Positions 32,977 to 42,090 of a stretch of 64,000 nt of DNA are shown here, piece by piece. The position numbers were made by a program, and so were the translations under genes. The stretch is from DYKG01 sp964596185. Lineage in GTDB: Bacteria > Muiribacteriota > Ozemobacteria > Ozemobacterales > Ozemobacteraceae. Numbering within the stretch: position 1 is the first letter of the stretch; each line of letters begins with the position of its first letter. Where the stretch lies: NCBI GenBank assembly GCA_964596185.1, contig CAZQUE010000013.1, forward strand, positions 1-64,000, read 5' to 3'. A model generated the notes under the pieces. The model had not been told where the DNA came from, made no database searches, and saw only the letters and a program-made list of their open reading frames with translations.

Positions 32977-33020
32977 AGCCGGTTACCCTGTTTAAATCAG
33001 AGTAATCGGCTGTGTTTTTT
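32977..33020 (+). terminator. Terminator or attenuator just upstream of the PP2C gene
   Basis: AGCCGGTTAC (32977-32986) pairs with GTAATCGGCT (33002-33011) through one G-U pair, followed by TTTTTT. The run ends only 16 bases before the ATG at 33037, leaving no clear promoter between; it may end the HEAT transcript or attenuate the PP2C gene. Confidence 0.75.
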
Positions 33021-33036
33021 ACAATAGGGCCATAAA

Positions 33037-34527
33037 ATGTTGAAATACTATCTTACCGGATTAGCTTCAAGCCTTCTGCTTCTCGCGGCTGGCTCGCTGG
33101 CTCATCAGCTTTCAACAGGCATTTTACTATTTGCCCTGGTAAGCGCAGCATTTTGCATCTTTCAAATAAGCAATTTACCCTTCACTCAGTCGGCCGAAAC
33201 CCTCAATGAGCAGCAAAATTCAATCAAGACCGTCAATGACAACAATTTCAATCTATTGGAAAACAGATCAAATTTGTTTATTGAGGGTCATCTGCATCGA
33301 CTTGGCTACCTTCTGCACCTGGCCAGGCCCGAAAAAAAATCAGAATTTGAAATAATATATGCGCTTAATTGTCTGTTGGAAACTATCTCAAACAAGACAC
33401 TGCTCTTTTTTGAACGAAATGAAAATGACCTTGCATATCTGACAGGGATCAGGTCGGGCCAGCGCCGACACATTGAAATAATTAAACCCATTGACACGCT
33501 GGTCGAAGAAATCTTCACAAGAATCAAGTCTCTTTCCGAACTAAAGTCTATTTTAAACGGCGGCCTGAATGATAGAATACTGCGAACGGGCAACAATTCT
33601 GGAGAACCCGAGACTTGCTTTATGCCAATTTCCTTCTTTGGCGACTTTCTTGGACTGCTGGTGATTATTTCAAACGACGAAAAATGTTTCTCTCCAGCCG
33701 AACTTATAACGATTAATTTTTTCTCTGAACATTTTGCCCTGTTTTTACAAAACAGGCAGATTTTTGCCAGAAAATCACAAGAACAGATTGGCGTTTCAGA
33801 AAACTGGCTTTGCAAAAAACTGCTCGAAAGAATTTTGCCAGACTCTGTGCCAATAGTTAAAGGCTGGGATCTCTCATTCAATTGTCAGACAACACCGGAA
33901 TACGGCGGCGACTATTTTGATTTTATCATCACGCCTGGCGGGTCAACGATCGCAGTGGTCGGCAAGGCTTCGGGCAAGGGAATCGATGCGGCATTATTCT
34001 TTACACGCCTGCAGGCGCTTAGTCGCAGCCTGGCTCTCCAGATGCGCACACCAGGCGACCTGTTGAACGCAATTGCGCTGCATCTTGGTAATGATGCCAA
34101 TGAAGCGCTTTTTTCTTCTCTGCTGGTTCTCTATTTCAAGCCGGGTTCAGCGGAAGTTACCTTTGCCAATGCCGGACATACTTCGCCGATTATCAACCGC
34201 ACTCGAAGCGGATACGCGGAAATCGCTCAAGGAGAAAGTGGAGTACCGCTTGGTCTATTCGGGAACTCCCCTACCCCCTATCAAAATCAGACAATTCAAA
34301 TGTTGCCCGGCGACGGTCTGTTCATATATACTGATGGGGTTCTGGAGAATGCCCGTAATGCTAAAAACGAAATCAGCACAGACCAAATCAAACTCGTTCT
34401 CGAAAAACTTTCTGAGCAAACCGCAGCCGAAATGCTCGAATATCTGCTCGGGGAAATTCATATCAGCAGTCAAGGCAATTCATGCTTATCTGATGACCAG
34501 ACAAGCATATATCTGAAAGTCGAGTAA
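33037..34527 (+). CDS. SpoIIE/PP2C-like phosphatase domain protein with GAF-like region
   Basis: The 496-residue protein has two N-terminal transmembrane segments (residues about 5-50), a GAF-like region (about 95-230) and a C-terminal SpoIIE/RsbU-type phosphatase domain from about 270. GGDYFDF (Asp292), FANAGHTSP, GDGLFIYTDG and the final DDQTSIYL match the family. The metal-binding GDVSGKG motif reads GKASGKG (Lys310 instead of Asp). That residue normally coordinates Mn/Mg, so catalysis may be impaired or altered. Such phosphatases usually control anti-sigma partner switches; no partner is adjacent. The next gene starts six bases after its stop. Confidence 0.82.
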   Translation: MLKYYLTGLASSLLLLAAGSLAHQLSTGILLFALVSAAFCIFQISNLPFTQSAETLNEQQNSIKTVNDNNFNLLENRSNLFIEGHLHRLGYLLHLARPEKKSEFEIIYALNCLLETISNKTLLFFERNENDLAYLTGIRSGQRRHIEIIKPIDTLVEEIFTRIKSLSELKSILNGGLNDRILRTGNNSGEPETCFMPISFFGDFLGLLVIISNDEKCFSPAELITINFFSEHFALFLQNRQIFARKSQEQIGVSENWLCKKLLERILPDSVPIVKGWDLSFNCQTTPEYGGDYFDFIITPGGSTIAVVGKASGKGIDAALFFTRLQALSRSLALQMRTPGDLLNAIALHLGNDANEALFSSLLVLYFKPGSAEVTFANAGHTSPIINRTRSGYAEIAQGESGVPLGLFGNSPTPYQNQTIQMLPGDGLFIYTDGVLENARNAKNEISTDQIKLVLEKLSEQTAAEMLEYLLGEIHISSQGNSCLSDDQTSIYLKVE

Positions 34528-34533
34528 ATCTCT

Positions 34534-35256
34534 ATGAGCAACGACAGTGAAATTCTTGAAAGACATGTTTTCATAAGCAACAGAAAAGAGCGTGAGATTT
34601 ATTTAAGTGTTTTCAATAAAATATTCACCTTTCCGGTTGCCGATATTTCCGTAGAATACGAAGATCGTCCCGATGATCATTATTCGACGATCAACGATCG
34701 AACCAAAACCATTCTGATAAACATTCCCAAACCGGAGAAAATTACTTGTATCAGCGGGCACTTCAGTGATGGTGGCAGTTTTAGACTTCAAAATGGCAAT
34801 CTGCACATCAGTATGCGAGAAGATGAATATAACTATGAGCTACTTGAAACCCTAAAAAACTTTCTTAACCCGATTTTTCCTCTATGGATTTTCAAAAATC
34901 CCTATATCTGGGGTGTCACCATTTACGAACCATACGAACGCCAGCATTTTTTCGATGTGAGAAATTTTTCAAACCGGTCACGCCTTCTTGAAGAGCCGGA
35001 AGTCGACATATATCGCCGCGATGATGGCATCATTCACAAGTATCGTTTTTTCATGCGTGAGGAACTGGAAATTGAAGAGGGAATGCGTTATCTCGAGCCT
35101 TATTTCAAAGACTTACTTGAAAGCTTGAACAAACGCAACTATGAAGGACTCGAAGTTCTCAGCATCTATTGCACAGACAAAAATGCTTTCAGAAGATTCG
35201 AGCCGCGAACCAAAGTTGGCAAAGAAATAAAATCAATTTTAAACCCTGACAAATAA
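34534..35256 (+). CDS. Conserved-looking protein of unknown function
   Basis: The 240-residue product has no signal peptide, membrane segment or recognised motif. It is rich in charged and aromatic residues, with a motif like FFDVRNFSNRSRLLEEPEVD in the middle and WIFKNPYIWGVTIYEPYERQ. It lies between the PP2C gene and a TPR gene with gaps of six and nine bases, so the three are probably one operon. It may be a cytoplasmic partner of the phosphatase. Not recognised. Confidence 0.65.
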   Translation: MSNDSEILERHVFISNRKEREIYLSVFNKIFTFPVADISVEYEDRPDDHYSTINDRTKTILINIPKPEKITCISGHFSDGGSFRLQNGNLHISMREDEYNYELLETLKNFLNPIFPLWIFKNPYIWGVTIYEPYERQHFFDVRNFSNRSRLLEEPEVDIYRRDDGIIHKYRFFMREELEIEEGMRYLEPYFKDLLESLNKRNYEGLEVLSIYCTDKNAFRRFEPRTKVGKEIKSILNPDK

Positions 35257-35265
35257 GGAGTTTTG

Positions 35266-36015
35266 ATGTCTGAAGAAACCATTTATCGCGAATCGTTACT
35301 TGACGAAGTGATTGATGCCTGTATCAAACAGCTTAAAACAAGGCCTAACGAACACGCGAAACTGTTTTTTCTGGGCAATGCCTTCTTCTTGAAGAATCAG
35401 TTCGACAAGGCTTCATTCTGTTATGTCAAGGCTGTAAATCTGAATCCAAAGAATCCGGTTTATTTTTTGCACCTGGGTCATTCCTACCGTGAACTTGGTG
35501 ATCGTGACCAGGCGGTTGCATCGTATGAGTCGGTTTTAACGCTTAACCCACGCTTTGCAGACGCCCATTTCAACGTCGGCTTGATTTTTTTTGAAAACAA
35601 AGCAATGGATAAAGCCATAGCAAGTTTTTCCAATGCCCTGGCTATTAATCCCAAATATGCTGCGGCTCGCTATTATGTCGGCAGAATATATGAAGAACAG
35701 GGAGCATTTGCCAAGGCAATGCAGGAATACAGGCAGGTTGTCGAAGATACCATGGGAGACAGACTTGAAAAGGGCAGCGTCACCATAGATTTTGGCGCGG
35801 TTTTTTCCGATCTCGGCCTGCTCGATCAGGCAGAACGTGAGTATCGTCGCCTGATCAAGGAGCACCCCGAATACGCAGATCTTCATTACCACCTGGGAAT
35901 AATTCTCAAAAAGAAAGGCCAGCCTGACGAAGCCATGGAAGAGTTCAAAACCGCGATTCAACTTAACCCGCATTATATGGACGCACGGCGCAGCTACTGG
36001 GAATCGGCGCAATAA
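35266..36015 (+). CDS. TPR-repeat protein
   Basis: The 249-residue product has about six TPR units of 34 residues (AKLFFLGNAFFLKNQFDKA, PVYFLHLGHSYRELGDRDQA, ADAHFNVGLIFFENKAMDKA, and so on), with a short insert near residue 165. The ATG at 35266 has AAGGAG five bases upstream; a TTG one codon earlier is less likely. No signal peptide. It ends 70 bases before pilB and may serve as an assembly adaptor, but that is inferred from position only. Confidence 0.88.
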   Translation: MSEETIYRESLLDEVIDACIKQLKTRPNEHAKLFFLGNAFFLKNQFDKASFCYVKAVNLNPKNPVYFLHLGHSYRELGDRDQAVASYESVLTLNPRFADAHFNVGLIFFENKAMDKAIASFSNALAINPKYAAARYYVGRIYEEQGAFAKAMQEYRQVVEDTMGDRLEKGSVTIDFGAVFSDLGLLDQAEREYRRLIKEHPEYADLHYHLGIILKKKGQPDEAMEEFKTAIQLNPHYMDARRSYWESAQ

Positions 36016-36085
36016 TCATTCGTTATTTTTCATTTCTCTGTTTTCAAAGCAACGCTAATAAGTTAGTATATATTCTGAAATTGCC

Positions 36086-37771
36086 ATGTTTAAGAGAAAA
36101 AAAATCGGACAACTGCTTGTAGAAGCAGGCCATATAGGCGAAAAAGAACTCAACATAGGTCTTGCTGAGCAAAAGAAGCGCGGCAAGCGTATTGGCCAGG
36201 TTCTTATCGAGCTTGGTTATCTATCAGAAGACAAGCTTCTGCCAATTTTGGGCAAGCAGCTGAAGGTGCCGTTCGTAGACTTGAGCAAAGTCGAAATCAA
36301 GCCAGAAGTTCTGAAGATGGTTCCCGAAAAAATCTGCCGCAAACATAATCTTGTTCCGATCAGTTTTGACGGCAAAAGCCTGATGATAGGAATGGCTGAT
36401 CCGCTCGATGTTTTCATCATCGATGAAATTCAGTTTCAGAATAACTGTGAAGTAGTCAGAGCGATCTGCTCAGAAAACCAGATTGCCGATGCTACCGATA
36501 GGCTTTATGTTGCCGGCGCAATGGCAGAAGCCTTGAATGCATTAGCCAGCGGGGAAGACGACGGAAGTAGCTCCGGTGCCCTTGACGGGTTGAAAAAGGC
36601 CAGCGAAGAAACTCCAATTATCAAACTGGTAAATCTGGTTCTGACTTCGGCAGTTCAAAAGGGTGCATCAGATATTCATATCGAGCCCGATGAAGGCGAG
36701 TTGAGAGTTCGACTGCGAATTGATGGCACACTGATCATTACGATGAATCTGCAGCCAGAAGCGCTGCCATCGGTAATGTCAAGAATCAAGATTTTGAGTG
36801 GCATGGACATTTCAGAGCGTCGTATTCCGCAAGATGGTCGTATTCAGATGATAATCATGGACAAGCCCATCGACTTTCGCGTAAACACCATTCCGACCGC
36901 CTGGGGCGAAAAAGCCTGTCTGCGAATTCTCGACAAATCAAACGTCAATGTTCAGCTCGATCAAATGGGCTTTACCCCGACCAATTTTTCGATGATCAAA
37001 AAAGCAATTGGTTCACCGAATGGAATGTGTCTGGTCACGGGTCCGACCGGCTCAGGCAAAACGACAACGCTTTATTCATGTCTCAATGCCATCAAAGGCC
37101 CTGACCTGAACATCTGTACGGTTGAAAACCCTGTTGAATACAAGCTTAAGTTCATCAACCAGGTTCAGGTCAGACCAGAAATCGACCTGAACTTTTCGAC
37201 AGTGCTAAGAGCTTTTCTGCGTCAAGACCCAGACGTTATCATGTTGGGTGAGATTCGCGACGAAGAAACGGCAAGTATCGCCGTTGAAGCAGCGTTGACC
37301 GGCCATCTTGTGTTTGCGACATTGCACACAAATGATGCGCCAAGCACGGCAATCCGCCTGGTCGACATGGGTGTGGAGCCATTCCTGGTTTCTTCTGCAT
37401 TGCTTTGCATCGTTTCGCAACGACTTGCCCGCCGTGTTTGTAAGTTTTGCAAAGATGTCGACACGACGATCACCCCGGAAACTATTGCCGACCTTGGTTT
37501 GCCTCCTGAAGCGATCAATGAAACCTACTATCGCGGCAAGGGTTGCGACAAATGCGGCAAGACCGGCTATAAAGGCAGGGTTGGGGTTCATGAGGTAATG
37601 TATACCCATGAGAACCTGCGACGAATGATCATTCAAAAGGTCGGCCCCGATGATCTTAAGAACGAGGCTCTCAGGCTTGGCATGAAAAGTTTGAAAGAAG
37701 ATATCGTCGTAAAATTTCAGCAGGGTCTGACCACCCCCGAAGAAGTTTTCGCCCTTGCCCGCGCAGATTGA
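36086..37771 (+). CDS. pilB: Type IV pilus assembly ATPase
   Basis: PilB powers pilus extension. The 561-residue protein has an N-terminal MshEN domain (residues about 1-140, IGQLLVEAGHIGEKELNIGL), a linker, and the ATPase core: Walker A GPTGSGKTTT, Asp box, Walker B QDPDVIMLGEIRDEET, His box ATLHTNDAPSTAIRL, and the zinc-binding CKFCK ... CDKCGKTGY. The order and length are typical. No Shine-Dalgarno is visible before the ATG at 36086. PilC starts 24 bases downstream. The cyclic-di-GMP-binding residues often found in MshEN domains are partly present, so nucleotide regulation is possible. Confidence 0.96.
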   Translation: MFKRKKIGQLLVEAGHIGEKELNIGLAEQKKRGKRIGQVLIELGYLSEDKLLPILGKQLKVPFVDLSKVEIKPEVLKMVPEKICRKHNLVPISFDGKSLMIGMADPLDVFIIDEIQFQNNCEVVRAICSENQIADATDRLYVAGAMAEALNALASGEDDGSSSGALDGLKKASEETPIIKLVNLVLTSAVQKGASDIHIEPDEGELRVRLRIDGTLIITMNLQPEALPSVMSRIKILSGMDISERRIPQDGRIQMIIMDKPIDFRVNTIPTAWGEKACLRILDKSNVNVQLDQMGFTPTNFSMIKKAIGSPNGMCLVTGPTGSGKTTTLYSCLNAIKGPDLNICTVENPVEYKLKFINQVQVRPEIDLNFSTVLRAFLRQDPDVIMLGEIRDEETASIAVEAALTGHLVFATLHTNDAPSTAIRLVDMGVEPFLVSSALLCIVSQRLARRVCKFCKDVDTTITPETIADLGLPPEAINETYYRGKGCDKCGKTGYKGRVGVHEVMYTHENLRRMIIQKVGPDDLKNEALRLGMKSLKEDIVVKFQQGLTTPEEVFALARAD

Positions 37772-37794
37772 TGTAACCGACAGGAGAGATTGCG

Positions 37795-38994
37795 ATGCCC
37801 AAGTATGATTGTGAAGTAAAAGATTCAAAAGGCGATATAATCAAGACCACTCTTGAAGCGCCGAACATGCAGGAACTGGCGAATCGCCTTTCTGATAAAG
37901 GTTATTATCTGGTCAAAGCCAAAGAAGTTAAAGATGGCGGTGGCTTCAGTTTCGGTGGAAGCGTATCGAAAAAAGACATGATGGTTTTCACTGTTCAGCT
38001 GGCAACTCTTGTTGGCGCAGCAATTCCGCTTGTTGAAGCAATAGGCATTCTCGCAGACCAAACGCAAAACATGTATTTTAAAGGCATTCTCAACTCAATC
38101 GGCAAGGATTTGAACTCTGGGCAATCTTTTTCTGTGGCAATTAGAAAGCACCCAAAGGTTTTCGACAAGATTTACTGTAATATGTGCGAAGCCGGTGAAG
38201 CCGGCGGTATGCTCGACCAGGTCCTCGATCGACTGGCGGCTTTTGCTGAAGCCGATGCTGAAATCCGAGGTAAAATTAAAGGTGCGCTGACCATGCCAGT
38301 TATTCAGCTGGTTTTGGCGGTTGGTGGGGTAGTTTTTCTTCTGGTAAAGATTTTCCCCAACTTTTCGGCGATGTTCAAAAAAATGAAGGTTGAGCTTCCC
38401 AAAATTACCGAGATCATGATGTTTGCTTCAGATACCTTGTTGAACAATTACGTGATGGTATTCGGCGGCACAGTGGGTATTGTTGTAGGGCTCTTCCTGT
38501 TTATGCGCACCCCTTTTGGCAAAAAAACAATTGCCTATCTTTCACTTAAAGGGCCAATCATTGGCCCGCTTACCCAAAAAATTGCCGTAAGCCGATTTTC
38601 AAGGACGTTCTGCTCTCTTCTCGGCGCAGGTGTTCCAATCATGCAAGCTCTGCAGATTACCGCCTCGGTAATGGGAAATCCGCTCATGGAAGAAATGATC
38701 GCCAACATGTCCCTTGGCGTCCAGCAGGGTAACACCCTTGCCAGCACCCTTGTTAAAGTCGATATTTTCCCACCCATGGTCAAAAAAATGATTGAGGTTG
38801 GTGAAAACACTGGGAACCTCGATGTAATGCTTAGCAAAGCCGCCGACTTTTATGACCGCGAAGTTAAAGAAGCGCTAGATGGCCTGACTTCAGCGCTAAC
38901 ACCAATTCTTACAGTGGTCATGGGTATCGTTATCGGGACCATTGCACTTTCGGTATTCATGCCACTATTTAAAATGACGCAGAGTATGAAATAA
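37795..38994 (+). CDS. pilC: Type IV pilus inner-membrane platform protein
   Basis: PilC is the membrane platform on which PilB acts. The 399-residue protein has two GspF domains with four-helix bundles (about 60-180 and 265-385), each followed by a membrane segment. The repeated motif is LATLVGAAIPLVEAIGILADQ in the first and FCSLLGAGVPIMQALQIT in the second. GAGAG precedes the ATG. The stop TAA shares its last base with the ATG of the radical SAM gene (TAATG), giving coupled translation and linking pilus assembly to the modification genes. Confidence 0.95.
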   Translation: MPKYDCEVKDSKGDIIKTTLEAPNMQELANRLSDKGYYLVKAKEVKDGGGFSFGGSVSKKDMMVFTVQLATLVGAAIPLVEAIGILADQTQNMYFKGILNSIGKDLNSGQSFSVAIRKHPKVFDKIYCNMCEAGEAGGMLDQVLDRLAAFAEADAEIRGKIKGALTMPVIQLVLAVGGVVFLLVKIFPNFSAMFKKMKVELPKITEIMMFASDTLLNNYVMVFGGTVGIVVGLFLFMRTPFGKKTIAYLSLKGPIIGPLTQKIAVSRFSRTFCSLLGAGVPIMQALQITASVMGNPLMEEMIANMSLGVQQGNTLASTLVKVDIFPPMVKKMIEVGENTGNLDVMLSKAADFYDREVKEALDGLTSALTPILTVVMGIVIGTIALSVFMPLFKMTQSMK

Positions 38995-40427
38995 TGAAAG
39001 TATTCATTCTCAATCCTCCGTTTGTTAAAAATTTCTGCCGATCTGCAAGATGGGCAGCCGTTTCTCGCGGGCGAGTGCAGCGACATCCTGACTGGTTGTT
39101 GCTTCTGGCCGGCATGTTGAAAAAACACGGGCATCTGGTAGAATTCATCGACGGCCCAGTAGCGGCATTGAGCCAGAACCAGGTTGTTGAACGCATTGTC
39201 AAATCACAGCCCGACATGCTGGTATGTCACGTAACCACGCCATCGCTATACAACGATCTTGAGTATTGTCGTCTAATCAAAGACAAGCTCCCACAGACGA
39301 CCATTATTATCGTCGGCGCGCATGCTTCGGCACTCCCTGAAGAAACTCTTGATCTTAGCCGCGAAAAGTATGGAGATTCGATCGATGCGGCAGCCGTGGG
39401 CGAATATGAATGGTCAATAACCGAAGCCGCAGGAAATCCGAAAAGGATTACCGAGATAAAAGGCCTGGCGACAAAAGGCAACGGTGTTTTCAAACTGCAA
39501 TTCAGGCCACCCGAAGATGTTAACGAACTAGCTTTTCCTGCCTGGGAGCTGATCAAACCAGAAGACTATCGCGATGCCGGCAAGCGTTTTCCCTTTTTGA
39601 CGATGATCAATGCGCGGGGCTGCATTGGCAGCTGCATTTTTTGTCGCGACAAGCATGCCCAGTCACCGCACAACATTCGCTCAAGGCATGTTGATCTGGT
39701 AGTTGATGAAATCAGATACGATCTTGACCTTTACCCCCAGCTGCAGGAAATAATGTTTGAAACCGATAATTTTGGTTCGGTTCCGGAATATACCGAGGAG
39801 CTCTGCAAAGCCTTCATTAGTTCAGGAATCAGCAGTAGAATTCCCTGGTCTTTAAATACCAGGGTCGATATTTCTCTGGATCTTTTGCCGCTAATGAAGG
39901 AAGCCGGCGCAAGAATGCTCATGGTTGGATTTGAATTCGGCTCGCAGGAAACTCTTGATGCTGTAAACAAAGGAACAACTATCGAGCAGGCAAGAAATTT
40001 CGCCAATCGCGCTCATGAGCTCGGCTTTATCATTCATGGCTGTTTCATGATTGGTGCTCCGGGTGAAAATGAATCTACTGCCCAAAAGACAATTGATTTT
40101 GCAAAATCTCTGCCCTGTGACACTGTCCAGTTTTCAGGGCTATGCCCCTACCCTGGAACCCCGCTTTACCGATGGGCAAAAGAAAAAGGCTATCTAATCC
40201 CAAAAGACTGGACTGAATGGGTAAGTGAGACTTATGAGCAATGCACTTTGCTCAGCTATCCAGATTTTCCTTCGGAAAAAATCGACTATTATATCGACAA
40301 AGGCTTGAAGGAGTTTTATTTAAGACCCTCACAAATGTTCAAAATGCTTTTGAACATTCGCAGTTTTGCAGATGTCAGACGAAAACTGTTTGGCCTGAAA
40401 AACTTTTTGGACTATTTCAAAAAATAA
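38994..40427 (+). CDS. B12-binding-domain radical SAM enzyme
   Basis: The 477-residue protein has an N-terminal cobalamin-binding-like Rossmann domain (residues about 1-150, VFILNPPF ... PDMLVCHVTTPSLYNDL ... IIIVGAHASALPE) and a radical SAM core with the cluster motif CIGSCIFC (CxxxCxxC) at about 205-212. GFEFGSQETLDAVNKG and MIGAPGENESTAQKT follow; this is the class B form common in lipid, peptide and antibiotic methylation. It is coupled to pilC (TAATG) and to the next methyltransferase (TAATG). The substrate is unknown. Confidence 0.9.
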   Translation: MKVFILNPPFVKNFCRSARWAAVSRGRVQRHPDWLLLLAGMLKKHGHLVEFIDGPVAALSQNQVVERIVKSQPDMLVCHVTTPSLYNDLEYCRLIKDKLPQTTIIIVGAHASALPEETLDLSREKYGDSIDAAAVGEYEWSITEAAGNPKRITEIKGLATKGNGVFKLQFRPPEDVNELAFPAWELIKPEDYRDAGKRFPFLTMINARGCIGSCIFCRDKHAQSPHNIRSRHVDLVVDEIRYDLDLYPQLQEIMFETDNFGSVPEYTEELCKAFISSGISSRIPWSLNTRVDISLDLLPLMKEAGARMLMVGFEFGSQETLDAVNKGTTIEQARNFANRAHELGFIIHGCFMIGAPGENESTAQKTIDFAKSLPCDTVQFSGLCPYPGTPLYRWAKEKGYLIPKDWTEWVSETYEQCTLLSYPDFPSEKIDYYIDKGLKEFYLRPSQMFKMLLNIRSFADVRRKLFGLKNFLDYFKK

Positions 40428-41098
40428 TGAGTAATAAAGAAAATCAAACAAACAGCTGGAACAAATTCTGGGCCAAAGGTACGGCGGCGGAAAAATCCCG
40501 ACTGAGCTGGTCAAAAAAACGAATAATTGAAATCCTCAAACCGTTATTTAAAAATGGCAGCACGGTTCTTGATGCCGGCTGTGGCTCGGGTTTTTTCAGC
40601 CATTTTTTTTCTGAAAACGGAGCGGAAGTTGTTGCAATAGACAATTCTGAAACAGCCCTTGCAACTTGTAAAGAAATCTGTGGAAATCGAGTCGACTGTC
40701 AAAATGTCGACCTGCTTGTCCCCAATTTGCCAGAAACATTGAAAAACAGATTCGATCTGATCTTTACCGACGGCCTGCTCGAGCATTTTTCCTTAAGTGC
40801 ACAAAAAATCATTTTGTCCAATTTTACCTCCATGCTCAAACCTGATGGAAAAATAGTAACTTTTGTTCCGAACCGATTTTCGCCATGGCAGCTGATCCGA
40901 CCTTTTTTTATGCCGGGAATTTATGAAATGCCCTTCACCCTAAGAAGATTATGTAAATTGCATTTAACCAGCAAACTTAAGGTAGAAGCCTCTGGTGGAA
41001 TGAATGTTCTTCCGATTGCATTTTCGCCGGAAAAACTATTGGGTCCACAGCTTGGAATGTTGCTTTTCGTTATTGCCAGCAAAGAAGATCAAAGATGA
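40427..41098 (+). CDS. Class I SAM-dependent methyltransferase
   Basis: The 223-residue product has the SAM-binding motif STVLDAGCGSGFF (about residues 41-53), then VVAIDNSETAL and DLIFTDGLLEHF, typical of class I methyltransferases. ATG 40427 overlaps the radical SAM stop (TAATG); the open frame continues upstream without support. Its stop overlaps the next ATG (ATGA). Its place between a radical SAM enzyme and glycosyltransferases suggests modification of a sugar or lipid carrier. Confidence 0.88.
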   Translation: MSNKENQTNSWNKFWAKGTAAEKSRLSWSKKRIIEILKPLFKNGSTVLDAGCGSGFFSHFFSENGAEVVAIDNSETALATCKEICGNRVDCQNVDLLVPNLPETLKNRFDLIFTDGLLEHFSLSAQKIILSNFTSMLKPDGKIVTFVPNRFSPWQLIRPFFMPGIYEMPFTLRRLCKLHLTSKLKVEASGGMNVLPIAFSPEKLLGPQLGMLLFVIASKEDQR

Positions 41099-42090
41099 AA
41101 ATTTCTGTCGTGATACCTGTTTTCAATGCTGAAGCTTTTATCGCCAATACAGTTAAAGCGGTTTTGAACCAGGGCACCGAAGGGTTCTTCATTGAATTGA
41201 TTACCGTAAATGATGGCAGTAAAGATGGCACCAAGCGAATTCTTGAAAGCTTCAAAGATCAGCTCATTTTGATCAATCAGGAAAATCGTGGGCCGGCCGC
41301 AGCCAGAAATGCCGGGGCCCGCGCGGCGTCAGGCGACATCATTGTATTCACTGACTCAGACACAATTCCTCAACCCAATTGGTTGATAAACCTTTACCGG
41401 GTTTTCAAGAATGAAAATGTCAAAGCCTGTGCCGGCAGCTATTGCATCGCAAACTCTGAAAGTTCTCTTTCACGAATCATCCAAAGCGAAATCGAATTCA
41501 GATATAAGAGCTTCAATAAAATGATTCGTTTTGCCGGAACCTATAACCTGGCAGTAACCAGAGAAGTTTTTCATCAGACCGGCGGATTTGACGAGGCCTA
41601 CCGTCAGGCGAGTGGCGAAGACAATGATTTCTGTTACAAAATAGGCAAGACCGGCAATATGATCAGATTCGTCGAAGAAGCCAAGGTTGCTCATTTTCAC
41701 ACCGAAAAGCCGTTAAAATATCTTAAAGAACAATATCGACACGGTTTTTGGCGTGCCAGGCTTTATTTTGAACACCCAGACAAAATGGGTGGTGATGATT
41801 ACACTTTCTGGAAAGATATAGTTGAACCGCCATTAGCTATTCTGGGAGTCTTTTTGGCCGCAAAATCGCTTTTGTTTCGCGGGAAACAAAAACACGTCGT
41901 TACAGCGATTCCTTTCGGGATTCTTTTTTTGCTGGAAATGTGGCAGGCGCAGCAACTAAAGTTGAGCTCAAAGGATAGACTTTATGCGGTTAAAATAATG
42001 TTTTTCAGGGCTTTTTGGCGAACTGCCGGTTTTGTTTATGGAATTTTCAACGGAGCTGCCAGATTCAGATGCAAGAAAAAATCTGCATAA
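41095..42090 (+). CDS. Family 2 glycosyltransferase
   Basis: The 331-residue protein starts with the GT2 core ISVVIPVFNAEAF, then NDGSKDGTKRIL, NRGPAAARNAGA and the DxD motif FTDSDTIPQPNW, followed by the acceptor-side region GGFDEAYRQASGEDNDFCYK. At the C-terminus a hydrophobic segment (PLAILGVFLAAKSLLF, then AIPFGILFLLEMW) suggests membrane association. It transfers a sugar from a nucleotide donor. ATG at 41095 overlaps the methyltransferase stop. The next gene begins 22 bases before its end. Confidence 0.92.
   Translation: MKISVVIPVFNAEAFIANTVKAVLNQGTEGFFIELITVNDGSKDGTKRILESFKDQLILINQENRGPAAARNAGARAASGDIIVFTDSDTIPQPNWLINLYRVFKNENVKACAGSYCIANSESSLSRIIQSEIEFRYKSFNKMIRFAGTYNLAVTREVFHQTGGFDEAYRQASGEDNDFCYKIGKTGNMIRFVEEAKVAHFHTEKPLKYLKEQYRHGFWRARLYFEHPDKMGGDDYTFWKDIVEPPLAILGVFLAAKSLLFRGKQKHVVTAIPFGILFLLEMWQAQQLKLSSKDRLYAVKIMFFRAFWRTAGFVYGIFNGAARFRCKKKSA

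Noticed and set aside
37205..37828. Minus-strand frame of 207 codons across the end of pilB
   Set aside because: Antisense to conserved PilB motifs (His box and zinc site), with no signal of its own.
40241..40426. Upstream extension of the methyltransferase gene
   Set aside because: It overlaps 62 codons of the radical SAM C-terminus; the TAATG junction at 40425-40429 gives a natural start and a normal N-terminus.
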